A stretch of 64,000 nt of DNA from CALBTQ01 sp036725605. Its GTDB lineage: Bacteria > Lernaellota > Lernaellaia > Lernaellales > Lernaellaceae. A program made the translations under genes and the position numbers. Positions 43,424 to 55,500 of this stretch are shown here, one piece after another (the stretch's first letter is position 1; each line of letters opens with the position of its first letter). Location: assembly GCA_036725605.1 (NCBI GenBank), contig DAIMDW010000018.1, positions 69,454 to 133,453 on the forward strand, given 5' to 3'. The notes beneath the pieces were generated by a model, which saw only the letters and a program-made list of their open reading frames with translations, had not been told where the DNA came from and ran no database searches.

Positions 43424-45247
43424 ATGAACATATTGGGCCTGAGCGCCTTTTACCACGACAGCGCCGCCTGCCTGGTGCGCGACGGGCGCATTGTCGCCGC
43501 CGCGCAGGAAGAGCGCTTCACACGCCTGAAACACGATCCGAACTTTCCCGCCCACGCGGTCGATTACGTGCTGCGCGAGGGCGGCATTTCCATCGACCAG
43601 GTGGACCTGATCGCCTTCTACGACAAGCCGCTGTTAAAATTCGAGCGTCTGCTGCGCACGTACCTGAACGTCGCGCCGCTGGGGCTGCCCAGCTTCCTGA
43701 TGGCCATGCCGCTGTGGCTGAAACAAAAACTGTTGATCCCCAAGGTGCTCGAAAAAGAGCTCGACTACCACGGCCCGCAGGTCTACCCCGAGCATCACCA
43801 AAGCCACGCGGCCAGCGCGTTTTTCCCCAGCCCCTACGAGCGCGCGGCGTTCATCACCTTCGACGGCGTCGGCGAATGGACGACCATGAGCTGGGGCACG
43901 GCCGCCGACAACCGCGTGACGCTCAAGGCCGACATCCGCTATCCGCACAGCATCGGCATGCTCTACTCGGCCTTCACCTATTTCCTGGGCTTCCGCGTCA
44001 ACTCCGGCGAGTACAAGGTGATGGGCCTGGCGCCCTACGGCGAGCCGCGCTTCGCCGACACGATCCGCGAACATTTGATCGACATCAAAGACGACGGCAG
44101 CTTCAAGCTGAACATGCGCTACTTCACCTACCTGCACGGCCTGCGCATGACCGGCGCGAAATTCGCCAAACTCTTCGGCCTCGAACGGCGCCTGCCGGAA
44201 AGCCCGCTGGAACAGGTGCACATGGATCTGGCGCGCTCGGTGCAGGTGATCACCGAAGAGGTGATGCTCAAAACCTGCCGCCACGTGCACGCGCAGACCG
44301 GCGAAAAAAACCTGTGCCTCGCCGGCGGCGTGGCGCTCAACTGCGTCGGCAACGGCCGCATCCTGCGCGAGGGGCCGTTCGAAAACATCTGGATTCAACC
44401 GGCGGCGGGCGATGCGGGCGGTGCGTTGGGCGCGGCGTTGTTCGCCTGGCACCAGTACCTCGATCAGCCGCGCTCGCGCGCAACCGACAACCACCGCGAC
44501 GATCAGCACGGCAGTTACCTGGGCCCCGCGTTCTCCGACGACGAAATCGAAAAGTTCCTCGTCGCCCATAAGGCACCCTACCATCGCGTCGAGCCGCAGC
44601 GCATCGCCGTGACCGTCGCCGACGCCATCCTCGACGGCAAGGTCGTCGGCTGGTTCCAGGGCCGCATGGAGTTCGGTCCGCGCGCCCTGGGCGGCCGCAG
44701 CATCCTGGGCGATCCGCGCCGGTCCGACATGCAAAAAACGATGAACCTGAAGATCAAGTACCGTGAGAGCTTCCGCCCCTTCGCGCCGTCGGTGCGCGAG
44801 GAGGACATCAGCGAGTGGTTCGCCATCGACCGCCCCAGCCCCTACATGCTGCTGGTCGCGCAGGTCGCCGACGACAAAATGAAATCGACCACCGAGGCCG
44901 AACGCGAGCTGCAGGGGCTGGCGAAACTGTACGTCATCCGCAGCGAGGTGCCCGCGATCACGCACGTGGACGGCTCGGCGCGCATTCAGTCGGTCAGCCG
45001 CGAGGATCATCCGCTGTACCACGAGCTGCTCGGCGAATTCGCGCAGCGCACCGGCGTGCCGCTGCTGATCAACACGAGTTTCAACGTGCGCGGCGAACCG
45101 ATCGTCTGCACGCCGCAGGACGCCTACACCTGTTTCATGCGTACCGAGATGGACGTGCTCTCGCTCGGGCCGTTCCTGCTCTATAAAACCGAACAGCCGG
45201 CGCTGGCCGAGGACTTCGACTGGCGCAAGCATTTCCGGCCGGATTGA
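43424..45247 (+). CDS. O-carbamoyltransferase (NodU/CmcH family), 607 aa
   Basis: It transfers a carbamoyl group from carbamoyl phosphate to a hydroxyl via carbamoyl-AMP. The N-terminal Kae1/TsaD-like domain has LGLSAFYHDSAACLV, QEERFTRLKHD, HHQSHAASAF, FDGVGEWTT and LAGGVALNCVGNGRI. The C-terminal domain has FGPRALGGRSILGDPR, RPFAPSV and NTSFNVRGEPIV. The length is standard. GAGGGA precedes the ATG. In other genomes such genes with SGNH and SxtJ neighbours modify extracellular glycans or secondary metabolites; the acceptor here is unknown. Confidence 0.92.
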   Translation: MNILGLSAFYHDSAACLVRDGRIVAAAQEERFTRLKHDPNFPAHAVDYVLREGGISIDQVDLIAFYDKPLLKFERLLRTYLNVAPLGLPSFLMAMPLWLKQKLLIPKVLEKELDYHGPQVYPEHHQSHAASAFFPSPYERAAFITFDGVGEWTTMSWGTAADNRVTLKADIRYPHSIGMLYSAFTYFLGFRVNSGEYKVMGLAPYGEPRFADTIREHLIDIKDDGSFKLNMRYFTYLHGLRMTGAKFAKLFGLERRLPESPLEQVHMDLARSVQVITEEVMLKTCRHVHAQTGEKNLCLAGGVALNCVGNGRILREGPFENIWIQPAAGDAGGALGAALFAWHQYLDQPRSRATDNHRDDQHGSYLGPAFSDDEIEKFLVAHKAPYHRVEPQRIAVTVADAILDGKVVGWFQGRMEFGPRALGGRSILGDPRRSDMQKTMNLKIKYRESFRPFAPSVREEDISEWFAIDRPSPYMLLVAQVADDKMKSTTEAERELQGLAKLYVIRSEVPAITHVDGSARIQSVSREDHPLYHELLGEFAQRTGVPLLINTSFNVRGEPIVCTPQDAYTCFMRTEMDVLSLGPFLLYKTEQPALAEDFDWRKHFRPD

Positions 45248-45249
45248 TC

Positions 45250-45648
45250 ATGAAGAAACGCGACGAGAAAAAAGACATTCGCAACTTCGGCATCGCGCTG
45301 GCGGTGATTCTGCTGGCCTTCGCCGCTTTGGGCTTTTACAAGGACCGCGCCTACTGGCCGTATCTGAGCGGCGTGGCGGGGGTGATTCTCGTGCTGGCCC
45401 TGTTCGTCAAACCGGCGCTGCGCCCGGTCTTCAAGGGCTGGATGTGGTTCGCCATGAAGCTGAACTGGCTGACCACGCGCATCATTCTCACCGTCGCCTG
45501 GCTGGTGATGTTCGTGCCCGTGGGCCTGGTGCTGCGCCTGTTCCGTGTGGATTTCTTCGACCGCAAATGGCAGCCGGAAGCGAAAAGCTACTGGCGCGTG
45601 CGCCCCGGCACGCCCTACGACCGCCGCAAGACCGAGCGATTGGGGTAA
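45250..45648 (+). CDS. SxtJ-like small membrane protein, 132 aa
   Basis: ATG 45250 (or TTG 45244, overlapping the carbamoyltransferase stop). There are four hydrophobic segments (NFGIALAVILLAFAALGFY, YLSGVAGVILVLALFV, WMWFAMKLNWLTTRIILTVA, WLVMFVPVGLVLRLF) and a conserved-looking DFFDRKWQPEAKSYW end. SxtJ proteins almost always follow NodU-type carbamoyltransferases, as here; their role is unknown. It ends the three-gene operon. Confidence 0.75.
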   Translation: MKKRDEKKDIRNFGIALAVILLAFAALGFYKDRAYWPYLSGVAGVILVLALFVKPALRPVFKGWMWFAMKLNWLTTRIILTVAWLVMFVPVGLVLRLFRVDFFDRKWQPEAKSYWRVRPGTPYDRRKTERLG

Positions 45649-45815
45649 CCTTCCTTGTGTGAAGCCGAACGTAAACTCGGACAATCGTAATTGCCGGAAA
45701 TCCGGTTGACAGGGCTCGCCGGTATCAGTAATTATTTTCTTGAGCGGAAGCGCCTCTATTTCATCGGCTTATAATGGGGATTGTTGGTCGTGGCATCGAC
45801 CGAAAGGAAACGCCC

Positions 45816-46994
<1,179 letters not shown>

Positions 46995-47050
46995 ATCTTC
47001 GCCCCGCGTTCAATTTCAAGTTTCCGTACACTAGACGGGGAACGGCTAAT

Positions 47051-47827
47051 TTACTCGTCCTTCCCGGGATCTTCTTTCTTTTCAAACGGCGTGTCGCCGA
47101 GAATTTCCCGCAGGCGAATATCCACCCGGCGATTGATCACCGTCTCCAGGCGCTTTTCCAGCATCTCGTCGATGTACTGGTCCACCGCCTCGTAGCCGCG
47201 AATCAGGTCGCGCGTCAGCGTCTCGTGGATGCGCTGCTTGAAGTAGGCGTAGTACGTGATCGCCGCGATGCCGAAACCGCCGAGGATGTCGGCGATGTAA
47301 TGCTGTTTGATCAGCAGCGCGCTGATGCCGATCATGAAGGTGATAAACAGCGCGAACACGCCCTTGAGGCGGTTGATCGCATAGATCGTCAGCGCGGCCG
47401 TCATCGCCATCGCCGCATGCATGCTCGGGAAGCAGTTCACCGGCGGATCGGCGCCGTAAAGCACCGACAACGCCCACGACTTGAAGTCGACCACCTCGAT
47501 CTGCGGATGCTGAAACGTCACCGGGAAGTTCCAGAAAATCAGGTAGCAGAACATCATCACCGTGATGTACGACCAGGCGAACACGCGGAAAAATTCCTTG
47601 TCGCGCACCAGGAAAAAGGGCATCAGAAACAGCGAGTACAACGCCAGGTAGGGAAAAATGAAAATCTGCACGAAGGGGATTTTCTCGTCGGCCTTGGTGG
47701 CCAGCGAAACGCCGTCGGCGGGATCCACCATGCTGCCGATGTAAAAGTAACCGAACGCCCACACGCCGAACATGATCACCGCCATAATCGGCTGGCTGTT
47801 GCGCGCGGCCCACGTGCGAACGCTCAC
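47051..47827 (-). CDS. PAP2-family membrane phosphatase (inositolphosphorylceramide-synthase-like), 258 aa
   Basis: About six membrane helices. PAP2 active-site blocks are NCFPSMHAAMAMTA and KQHYIADILGG, giving the catalytic histidines. The order and spacing resemble AUR1/IPC-synthase-type PAP2 proteins, which move phospho-head-groups between lipids. The C-terminal 60 residues are a charged helical tail. The GTG start overlaps the upstream gene's stop as GTGA. The lipid substrate is unknown. Confidence 0.8.
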   Translation of the reverse strand: MSVRTWAARNSQPIMAVIMFGVWAFGYFYIGSMVDPADGVSLATKADEKIPFVQIFIFPYLALYSLFLMPFFLVRDKEFFRVFAWSYITVMMFCYLIFWNFPVTFQHPQIEVVDFKSWALSVLYGADPPVNCFPSMHAAMAMTAALTIYAINRLKGVFALFITFMIGISALLIKQHYIADILGGFGIAAITYYAYFKQRIHETLTRDLIRGYEAVDQYIDEMLEKRLETVINRRVDIRLREILGDTPFEKKEDPGKDE

Positions 47828-48072
47828 GATTTCGCTTTCCTTCTATGCGCCAGAAACGCCGTCAGCACGGAAAATCCGATCGGGAAAAAGGCCGTCGTGT
47901 ACAGCACTTTCGCCAGGCGCGGCAGCTCCCAGGCGAAGAAATACTCCTCGGCCATCACCGTGTAAAGCGCCACAATCGTACCGACCAGGTAATAGTAGAT
48001 CAGCCAGCGCACCTTGTTTTGCGGCCAGCCGATGATTTTCCCGGATTCGTGAATCTCTTTGCGTTTGTTCAT
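47824..48072 (-). CDS. Small two-helix membrane protein, 82 aa
   Basis: A basic N-terminus (NKRKEIHESGKI) is followed by two hydrophobic helices (WLIYYYLVGTIVALYTVM, VLYTTAFFPIGFSVLTAFLA). Coupled to the PAP2 gene by GTGA overlap, so it is probably an accessory subunit. A TTGTGC-N16-TACAAT promoter on the minus strand (48109-48082) ends nine bases before its ATG, so the mRNA has almost no leader. Confidence 0.65.
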   Translation of the reverse strand: MNKRKEIHESGKIIGWPQNKVRWLIYYYLVGTIVALYTVMAEEYFFAWELPRLAKVLYTTAFFPIGFSVLTAFLAHRRKAKS

Positions 48073-48081
48073 TGGCTTAAT

Positions 48082-48109
48082 ATTGTAGTCGAATTGACGC
48101 GTTGCACAA
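48082..48109 (-). promoter_or_regulatory. Promoter of the small membrane protein/PAP2 operon
   Basis: On the minus strand TTGTGC (48109-48104), a 16-bp spacer and a TACAAT -10 box (48087-48082) precede the ATG at 48072. Confidence 0.5.
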
Positions 48110-48535
48110 CACCCAAAAGCGCAAAATTATCCGCGGTTGCGCTGAATTTTCAGCAGGTTAACGAGACTAAATGTCAATATACCCCGCCATTTTCGAAAAG
48201 TTTTTTAGCTCCTTGAAAACACTAAAAAATATTTTTTTCAATAATTCAAATAGTTCGCTTTCTCAGGTCAGTTGGATACCGAATTTGGTCCCTGGTTTGC
48301 AAAGTATATACGGCAGAAAGGCTGACAAGCCAATCGATCTCTGAAACGGAAATAATGCTAGGGGCGGAGAGGAGCAATGGACGAGATCCTCACATATAAG
48401 CCGACCCGACTCAACGGAACCACGTTTTTTTCTAAACAATAGACCCAAACCCGCTCCGTCGTCCCTAGCATAGATTTTTCAGAAAGTCCTCGGTTGCCGG
48501 TCTTGGCCTGCGACTCGGTGATTGAGGCAAAATCA

Positions 48536-48557
48536 GGGCCGTGCTCCCCCACGGCCC
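48536..48557 (-). terminator. Hairpin terminator after the ATPase gene
   Basis: A perfect 8-bp stem GGGCCGTG/CACGGCCC with a 6-nt loop lies eight bases after the ATPase stop. On the minus strand TGATTTT follows; on the plus strand a T6 run follows, so it may work in both directions. Confidence 0.6.
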
Positions 48558-48565
48558 GTACTTTT

Positions 48566-49501
48566 TTAATCATCCAAAAAACTGAGCACCTTATCCAGAT
48601 CGACCTCTTTCCAATCGGCCGCGCGCCCGGCGGGTTTGGTGTCGGCGCGGTGCCCGAGCACGGCGGCCAGCGGATCCTCATCCTCGGGACGCAGATCCAG
48701 ATCGGCCGCCACCTTGTCGACCATCGGCGGGGTCAGCGATTTGCTTTTGGTCAGAACTCCCTCCAGCAGCAGGTTGTCGCAGATGGCGTTGACCACCCGC
48801 GGCACGCCCTTGCTGAAATGGTGGATGCGCGCCACCGTGTCGGGCGCGAAAATGCCCTTCTTGCCGCCGGCGATGTTGATGCGGTGCGCGATGTAGCTGC
48901 GCGTTTCCTCCTCGTCCAGGTGGCTGAGTTTGACGCGCACGGCGACGCGCTGGCGCAACGGTTCGTCCAGCCGCAGGTTGTCTTCCACTTCGGGCAGGCC
49001 GAGGAAGACGAAGTTGATCAACTTGCGCTCCTGCACCTCCATGTTGAGCAGGCCGCGAAACTCCTCCATCAGTTCGCGCGTACCCAGCATCTGCGCCTCG
49101 TCGATGAGCAGCGCGACGATCCGCCCTTCCTCGTCGATCTGACGCAGGCGCTCGTAGATCTGGCTGAGCACCTCGAGCTTGTTCATTTTCGGATCGGTGA
49201 CGCCCAGCAGTTGGGCGATGCGGTGCAGCAGCCAGTCGGCGGTCACCTCGGAGTGAATGACCACCAGCAGCGCTTTGTGGTAGCGACGTTCGTTGAGGTT
49301 TTCGAACAAACGGCGCGCCAGGGTGGTCTTGCCGGTGCCGATGCCCCCGGTGACCACGCTCAGGCCGCGCCGCTGTTCGAGCGCAAAAGCCAGTTTGGTC
49401 AGCGCCTGCTGATGCGCTTCGCCGTTCCAGTAGAAACGCCGGTCGGGCGCATTGGAAAACGGTTCGCGGCGCAGACCGAAGAAATCAAGGTAGTTCATCA
49501 T
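48566..49501 (-). CDS. ExeA-like AAA ATPase, 311 aa
   Basis: Opening YLDFFGLRREPFSNAPD is the ExeA/GspA hallmark. Walker A is VTGGIGTGKTTLAR, Walker B is VALLIDEAQML, and a sensor region (FVFLGLPEVEDNL; FSKGVPRVVNAICDNLLL) follows. ExeA-type ATPases help assemble secretion complexes; here there is no peptidoglycan-binding domain and no other secretion gene. Its ATG overlaps the stop of the 2,730-residue repeat protein (ATGA), suggesting the two act together. Confidence 0.88.
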   Translation of the reverse strand: MMNYLDFFGLRREPFSNAPDRRFYWNGEAHQQALTKLAFALEQRRGLSVVTGGIGTGKTTLARRLFENLNERRYHKALLVVIHSEVTADWLLHRIAQLLGVTDPKMNKLEVLSQIYERLRQIDEEGRIVALLIDEAQMLGTRELMEEFRGLLNMEVQERKLINFVFLGLPEVEDNLRLDEPLRQRVAVRVKLSHLDEEETRSYIAHRINIAGGKKGIFAPDTVARIHHFSKGVPRVVNAICDNLLLEGVLTKSKSLTPPMVDKVAADLDLRPEDEDPLAAVLGHRADTKPAGRAADWKEVDLDKVLSFLDD

Positions 49502-52500
49502 AGGAACCCGATGTTGTCGTCATCGTCTCCCTTTTTCTTCTTCTTGCCTTTCTTCTTGCCCTTTTCGCACTCGGCGATTTCGGCTTTCGCGCCGCGGTAG
49601 TTGCTGGATTTCGCGTCGACCTTGACGAAGTATTCCTTCGCCTCGTTCAACTCGCCGATCTGCTTGAGGCACACGGCCAGATCGAAGGTCAGGTCGAGCA
49701 TCGCCTGCTCGTCGTCGGTGCCTTCGCTCAACGCGCTTTCCAGATACTCGGTGGCCATGTCGTATTTGTTCAGGCTGACGTAGCACTGGCCCAGTTCGTA
49801 GTTGATTTCAAAGGCCAGATCGCCGCTATCCAGCGCCAGCGCTTTTTCGTATTCGGCGATGGCTTCCTCGATCGAATCCATCTCGCGGAAAGCGATGCCC
49901 AGTTCGTAGTGCGACTGGGTCGTGCCGCCGCGCGCTTGATCGCCCAGGCTGTCGACGAAGGACTGGAAGATGTCGTCGACCGCTTCGCCTTCGGCCGGCG
50001 CTTCTTCGGTCAGGCCGCCGATCAGATCGTCGAGCGAATCGCCCGCCGCAGCCGCCGGTTTCTCGACCTTGCCGAAGATGTCGTCCATCAGGTCGCCCAT
50101 GCCCTCTTCGGCCGCGGGCTCCTCGATCGGCGCCGCTTCGGATTCCAGCCCCAGGTCGCCCAGCAGATCGGCCAGGCCTTCCTCGGCCTTGACCGACGGG
50201 GCGGTCGTATCCGGTTCGCGGAACTCTTCCAGGATGCGGCTTTCGACTTCCGCCTTTTCCTTGATCGGCTTGACCGGCACTTCGCCCGTCTCCATGAAGT
50301 CTTCGCTGGAGACTTCGATCGAGTCGAACATCACGGCGGCCGTGCGGGCCATCTTGACGCCTTCCTCGGCTTCGACCGGTTCGATCCGCTCGGCTTTGGC
50401 GAACAGATCGGCGGCGGCCTTCTCGAATCCCTCGACCGGCTCGGCTTCGGCCTCGGCGACGATCTCTTCCGCTTCGGCGATCGGTTCGGCTTCGGCAAAC
50501 AGATCTTCCTCGATGACCGGCTCGGCTTCGACCTCTTCCGGCGCGGCTTCGGCGAACAGGTCTTCCTCGATGACCGGCGCGGCTTCGGCCTCTTCCGGCG
50601 CGGCTTCGGCGAACAGGTCTTCCTCGACCGCCGGCTCGGGCTCGGCGGCGATCTCTTCCTCTTCGCTCGCGGGCGCGGGCTCGCTGAAGAGTTCGACTTC
50701 GACCTCCGGTTCGGCCTCGGCGAGAACCTCTTCCTCTTCGCCGACGGCCTCATCCTCGATCGCCGCTTCGTCGGCGGCAAAGACATCGACCGCCTCGGGC
50801 TCGGTGGCGCGCTCGCCCGGCATTTCGCCGAACACGTCGACCGACTCCACTTCCTCTTCGCCGACTTCGTCGAACACGTCGACTTCGACCGCGGCGTCGA
50901 CCCGCAGCTTATCCGCATCGACCATCTGGTCGACCGCATCCGGCTCGCCCCAATCGATCGCGATGTCCTCTTCGATGCCCGTGGCGGATTTGGTCAGATC
51001 CAGTTCCTCGAACACGCCGGCTTCGGCCTCGGCCGCCTCGGCCTCGACGGACGCCGGATGCTCGACGACCGGGCCGGGCGCCGCCACCGGTTCGGCGTAC
51101 AGCGACTTGAGCCGCACACGCGCCTCGGCCTGCTCCGGATCGATCGACAGCACGTGGTTGAGGACTTCCTCGGCCGTCTGCCGGTCGCCCAGCGTCGTGG
51201 CTTCCTCGGCCTGGGCCAGCAGATCGGCGATCTGCTCCTCGACCGTCGCGCCGAGCTTGAACAGGTCGAAAACCTTTTCCTTGGCTTCGGTGTTGGACGG
51301 ATCGAGCGAGAGGATTTCACGCAACGCCTTTTCCGCGCTGTGGCGGCGGTTGGCGCGCACTTCGATTTCGTAGAGGCGGAACAGCGAGTCGATGGCCTTC
51401 GCCGTTTCGCCGGCGTGGACATAGGCGTCCTTGAGGCGGTTCTGCGCTGCTTCGCTGTCGGGCTGCAACTGCACCGCGCGTTCGACCAGCGCCAGCGCTT
51501 CGTCCGCCTGACCGGCTTCGGCGATGCGATCGGACATCGCCAGCAGTTCGATCACCGCCTTGTCGTTTTGCTCGGTGTTTTCGTACAGAGCGATCAACTC
51601 GTTGCGCACGTTGTTGTTGTCGGGCTGATACTGCAACATCTCGCGCAGCGAATCCTCGACCGCCTCGAACTCGCCGGCCTCTTGCGCCGCGTCGGCCAGC
51701 GCGCGCAACTGCTGCACGGCCTCGTCGGTGCGCTCGGTCTGCAGGAAGAGCTTCTTGAGCCGCGCGCGGGCCTTGGTCTGCGACGGATCGTACAGCAGCA
51801 CTTGGTTGTAGCGCTCGATCGCCGTTTCCACGTCGCCGGCCTTGCGCGCCTTGTCGGCCAGGATCAGCGCCTGCTGCGCCGCCTCGCCGCCGCGCTCGTG
51901 CTCGGCGTACAAATCGATAAGTTGTTCGCGCGCCAGTACGTCTTCCGGATCCTCGCGCAGGATTTCCAGGTAGATGTCCTCGGCCGCGCCGGTATCGCCG
52001 CTCTGCCGCGCGTTGGTCGCCAGGTCGTAACGCGCCTCGCGCTGTTTCTCCGCGTCGCCCATCGCGCCGTAGAGGTCGGCGAGTTGCTGCAACGCGCGCT
52101 CCTTGTGCACGCCGGCGTCGACGATATCCATCAGCGCCTGCTGCGCGTCGACGAACTCCGAACGGCGGCGCAACTGATCGGCCAGGGCGAACAACTCGGC
52201 GGACAGCGCCTCGACGTCGCCGCGCTCGCGATACAGATCGCACAGGTGACGGCGCGCCTCGGTGTGCTCGGCGTCGCGCGACAGGATCTGCCGATAGTCT
52301 TTTTCCAGCGCTTCCTGATCGCCCGCCGCGGCGTGCATTTCGGCCAGCCGCAGCATCGAGGCCATGACCTGCTCGGTCTCGCCGGCGCTTTCCTGCAGTT
52401 CCATGATTCGCCGCAGCGCGTGCTCGTTGCCGGCCTGCATGCCCAGCACGTCTTCCATGTTCGCGATGCGCCGCGCGTCATCCCACTGATCGCCCATCTG

Positions 52501-55500
52501 CTTGTCGGCGGCAAAGAGCATCTCGACGGCCTTGTCGGTTTGGCCGGCGGCGAGGTAACGCTCCTTGAGTTCGGCGAGCGCCTTCTCGTTGCGCTCGTCG
52601 TGATCGAGAATTTCCTCCAACGCCGCGACAGCCTTGGCGTCCTGCCCCTTCGCGTCGAAAACCTCGATCGAACGGAAAAGCACCTCGACCGCTTCGGCCA
52701 GGTCGGCCTCTTCCAGGTAGCTTTCCTTCAGCTTGCGCAGCGCGTCCTCGTTCTGCGCATCCAACTGCAGCGCGTGCTCGTAGGCCTCGCGCGCCGCCGC
52801 GCCCTCGTCGCCGACCTGCAGCGCGTCGCCGTAATTGAGCTGCAAACGCACCGCCTCGTCCGCGCGGTCGCTGTCGGTGAAGATCGCCGTCAGCTTTTCC
52901 ACCGCGATCACGTTGGTGTCGTCGATGGCCAGAATTTCCTTGTACAGCGTTTCGGCGTTGGCCGCGCGCCCGTCCTGCTCGGCCAGATCGGCCAGCACGA
53001 ACAGTTCGTCGATCGCCCCGGCGGTGTCGCCCTGGCGCTTGTACGCGTCGACCAGCAACCGGTGCGCGCGTTCGAACTTCGTGTCCAGCGCCAGGATGCG
53101 GTTGGCCAGATCGACGATCGCCTCGTCGTCCTCGCTCTCGAGCACCGGCGCGTTGAAGCGCAACAGTTCGTCGATCACGCCGCGCTTGTTTTCCTCCCGC
53201 TGCAACAGATCGACGAGCCTTTCGTGCGCCGTCTGGTTTTGCTTATCCAGCTTGATCACCCGCCGCAGCGTGCGCTCGGAGTCTTCCCACAGGTTGCGCT
53301 CCTGCTGCACGCGCGCCAGGATGAGCAGCGTTTCGAGCACCTGTCCTTCGCGCTCGAGCACCTCTTCCAGGTCGGCCTTTTTGTTGAGCGCCGACAGGTT
53401 GTCCGGCTCGAGTTCGAGAATGCGGCCGACCAGCTCCAGCGCGCCCTCGTAGTCGCCCTTGGCGTCGGCGGCGGCTTCGAGCGTGAACAGTTCGCTGACC
53501 GCCTGACCGGTGTCGCCGGCGTTGATGTGCACCTGGCTGAGCAGCTCGATCGCCTGCGTGTTTTCCGGATCCAGATCGAGAATCTGGTTGAGGTACTTTT
53601 CCGCCTTCGCGTAATCGTCTTTCGTGTTGGCCGAGCGGGCCAGACCGAACATTTCGGGAATGGCCTTCTCGCCTTCGCCCGCGGCGACGAACAGACTGAC
53701 CAACTGCTCCAGCGCCGGCTCGTTGTTTTCGTCAAGCGTGAGCACTTCGCGATAGCAGGCCTCGGCCCGCGCCGTGTCGCCTTCGCGCACCGCCAGATCG
53801 GCCAGGGCGAAGATGTGCTCGATCGCGCCGCTCTCGTCGCCGCGGTCGATCAGCAACTGCTTGATCTTCTCATGCGCGGTCACGTTGGCCTGATCCAGCT
53901 CGAGCACGCGGCCGTAGAAGCTTTCCGCATCGTCCGCCTGGCCGTCGCGTTCGGACATCGCGGCCAACTTGAGGTAGCCGTCCGCGCCCGCGGCCGCATC
54001 GCCGGTCTGCACGGCGATTTCCGTCATCGCCAGCAGCGCGCGCCGGTCTTCCTCGGAAATGACCAGCATCTCCTGCGCGAACGCCTTGGCCTCGTCAAGG
54101 TTGCCCTCGGCGCGTTCCAGGCCGACAAACGAATACAAAATATCCATTGCCGCTTCCAGGCGGCCGATGTTCAGGTAATGATCCTTGAGCGCCAGGCTGG
54201 CGTCGCGGCGCATCGGGTCGACGCCCAGGATGTCGCGGTAGGTTTCCTCGACCAGCGTGGTCTCGCCGGCCTGCGCGTACAGATCGGCCAGCGCGAACAT
54301 CTGCTCGATCGCCTCGGCGTTGCGGCCGGTATCCAGCAACGTTTCCTTGAAGCGCTCGCGGCCGGTCGTATTGTCCGGCGCGGCCTCGACGATCTGTGCG
54401 AAGTACACGCCGGCCTGCGTCAGACGGCCGTTTTCCTTCGCGCGGTCGCCCGCGTCCAGCAGCAGCTCGACCGCGTGATCCACGTCGTTTTCGGCCAGGT
54501 ACAGCGCCACCAGCCGCTCGATGGCGACCTCGTTGGCTTCGTCGTACGACAGCGCCTGACGCAGCGTTTCGATCGCCGCGTCGTTGTCCGCGCCGCGCGC
54601 CAGAATGTCGGCCACCGCCAGCATTTCCGACACGGCCGAGGAAACGTTGTCGTCGGCCAGATACATGCGCGCGATCGCCCGCCGCGCATCGATGTTGTCG
54701 CGGTCCAGGCCGCAGATTTCGCCCAGGTAGTTGAGCGCCGTCGCGTTGTCGCCCTGTTTTTCGGCGTTCTCGGCCAGCTTCATCAACTCGCCCAACGCCT
54801 TCTCGGACTGGCCGGACTGCAGATACAGATCCTTGAGCGCCTCGTGCGCCCGCGCCGAATCCGCATCGATCGTCAGAATTTCATTGAGCGCCGCTTCGGC
54901 CTTGTCGAGCTGACCGCCGCGCTCCATCGCACGGGCCACGCCGAACAATTCGGTGACGGCATCCGCGCCGCGACCGTGATCGCGCAGGATGGAAATCTTG
55001 CGGCGCCGCGTGGCTTCGTGGCGCGGGTCGATGGACAAAATCTGATCGAGCTGCGCCAACGCGCCGTCGACGTCCTCGTTGTCCAGCGCAACTTTGGCGA
55101 GGGTCATGATTTCGCCGATCGCACCGTCGTTATCGCCCTGGGCGAGGAACAGGTCGCGCAACTGCTCGTGCGCCGCCAGGTTGTCGCCGTCGAGCACGAG
55201 CACTTCGTGCAGCGCGTCGATCGCGTACTGCTGATCGTTGCGGTCGCCCGCGATGCCGGCCATGGTGAACAACTGCTCGATCGCCGCGTCGTTCTGCTCG
55301 GTGTCCAGCAGCAGGTCTTTCAATTTTTCGCGCGTGGTCAGATCGTCCGGCTGCAGCGTCAGCAGCCGCTCGTAATAGCCCTGCGCCGTTTCCATTTCGC
55401 CGGCGGACTGATGCCGGTCGGCCAGCTTGCCCAGCAGCACGGCCAGCTTTTCGTTTTCGCCGCTTTGCTCGTAGAGATCCAGCAGTTTTTCGTGCGCGGT

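Larger units (their letters stand above)
48073..48565. other. AT-rich intergenic region with inverted repeats
   Basis: The region upstream of the PAP2 pair is A+T-rich at 48100-48350 (runs such as AAAAAATATTTTTTTC). An inverted repeat ATGCTAGGG/CCCTAGCAT spans 48355-48471 with a T5 run just after it, and the ATPase terminator is at 48536-48557. I see no credible gene. Confidence 0.5.

Noticed and set aside
48263..48681. Short open frames in the gap before the ATPase gene
   Set aside because: They cross the terminator hairpin and inverted repeats and have no ribosome site or recognisable product.
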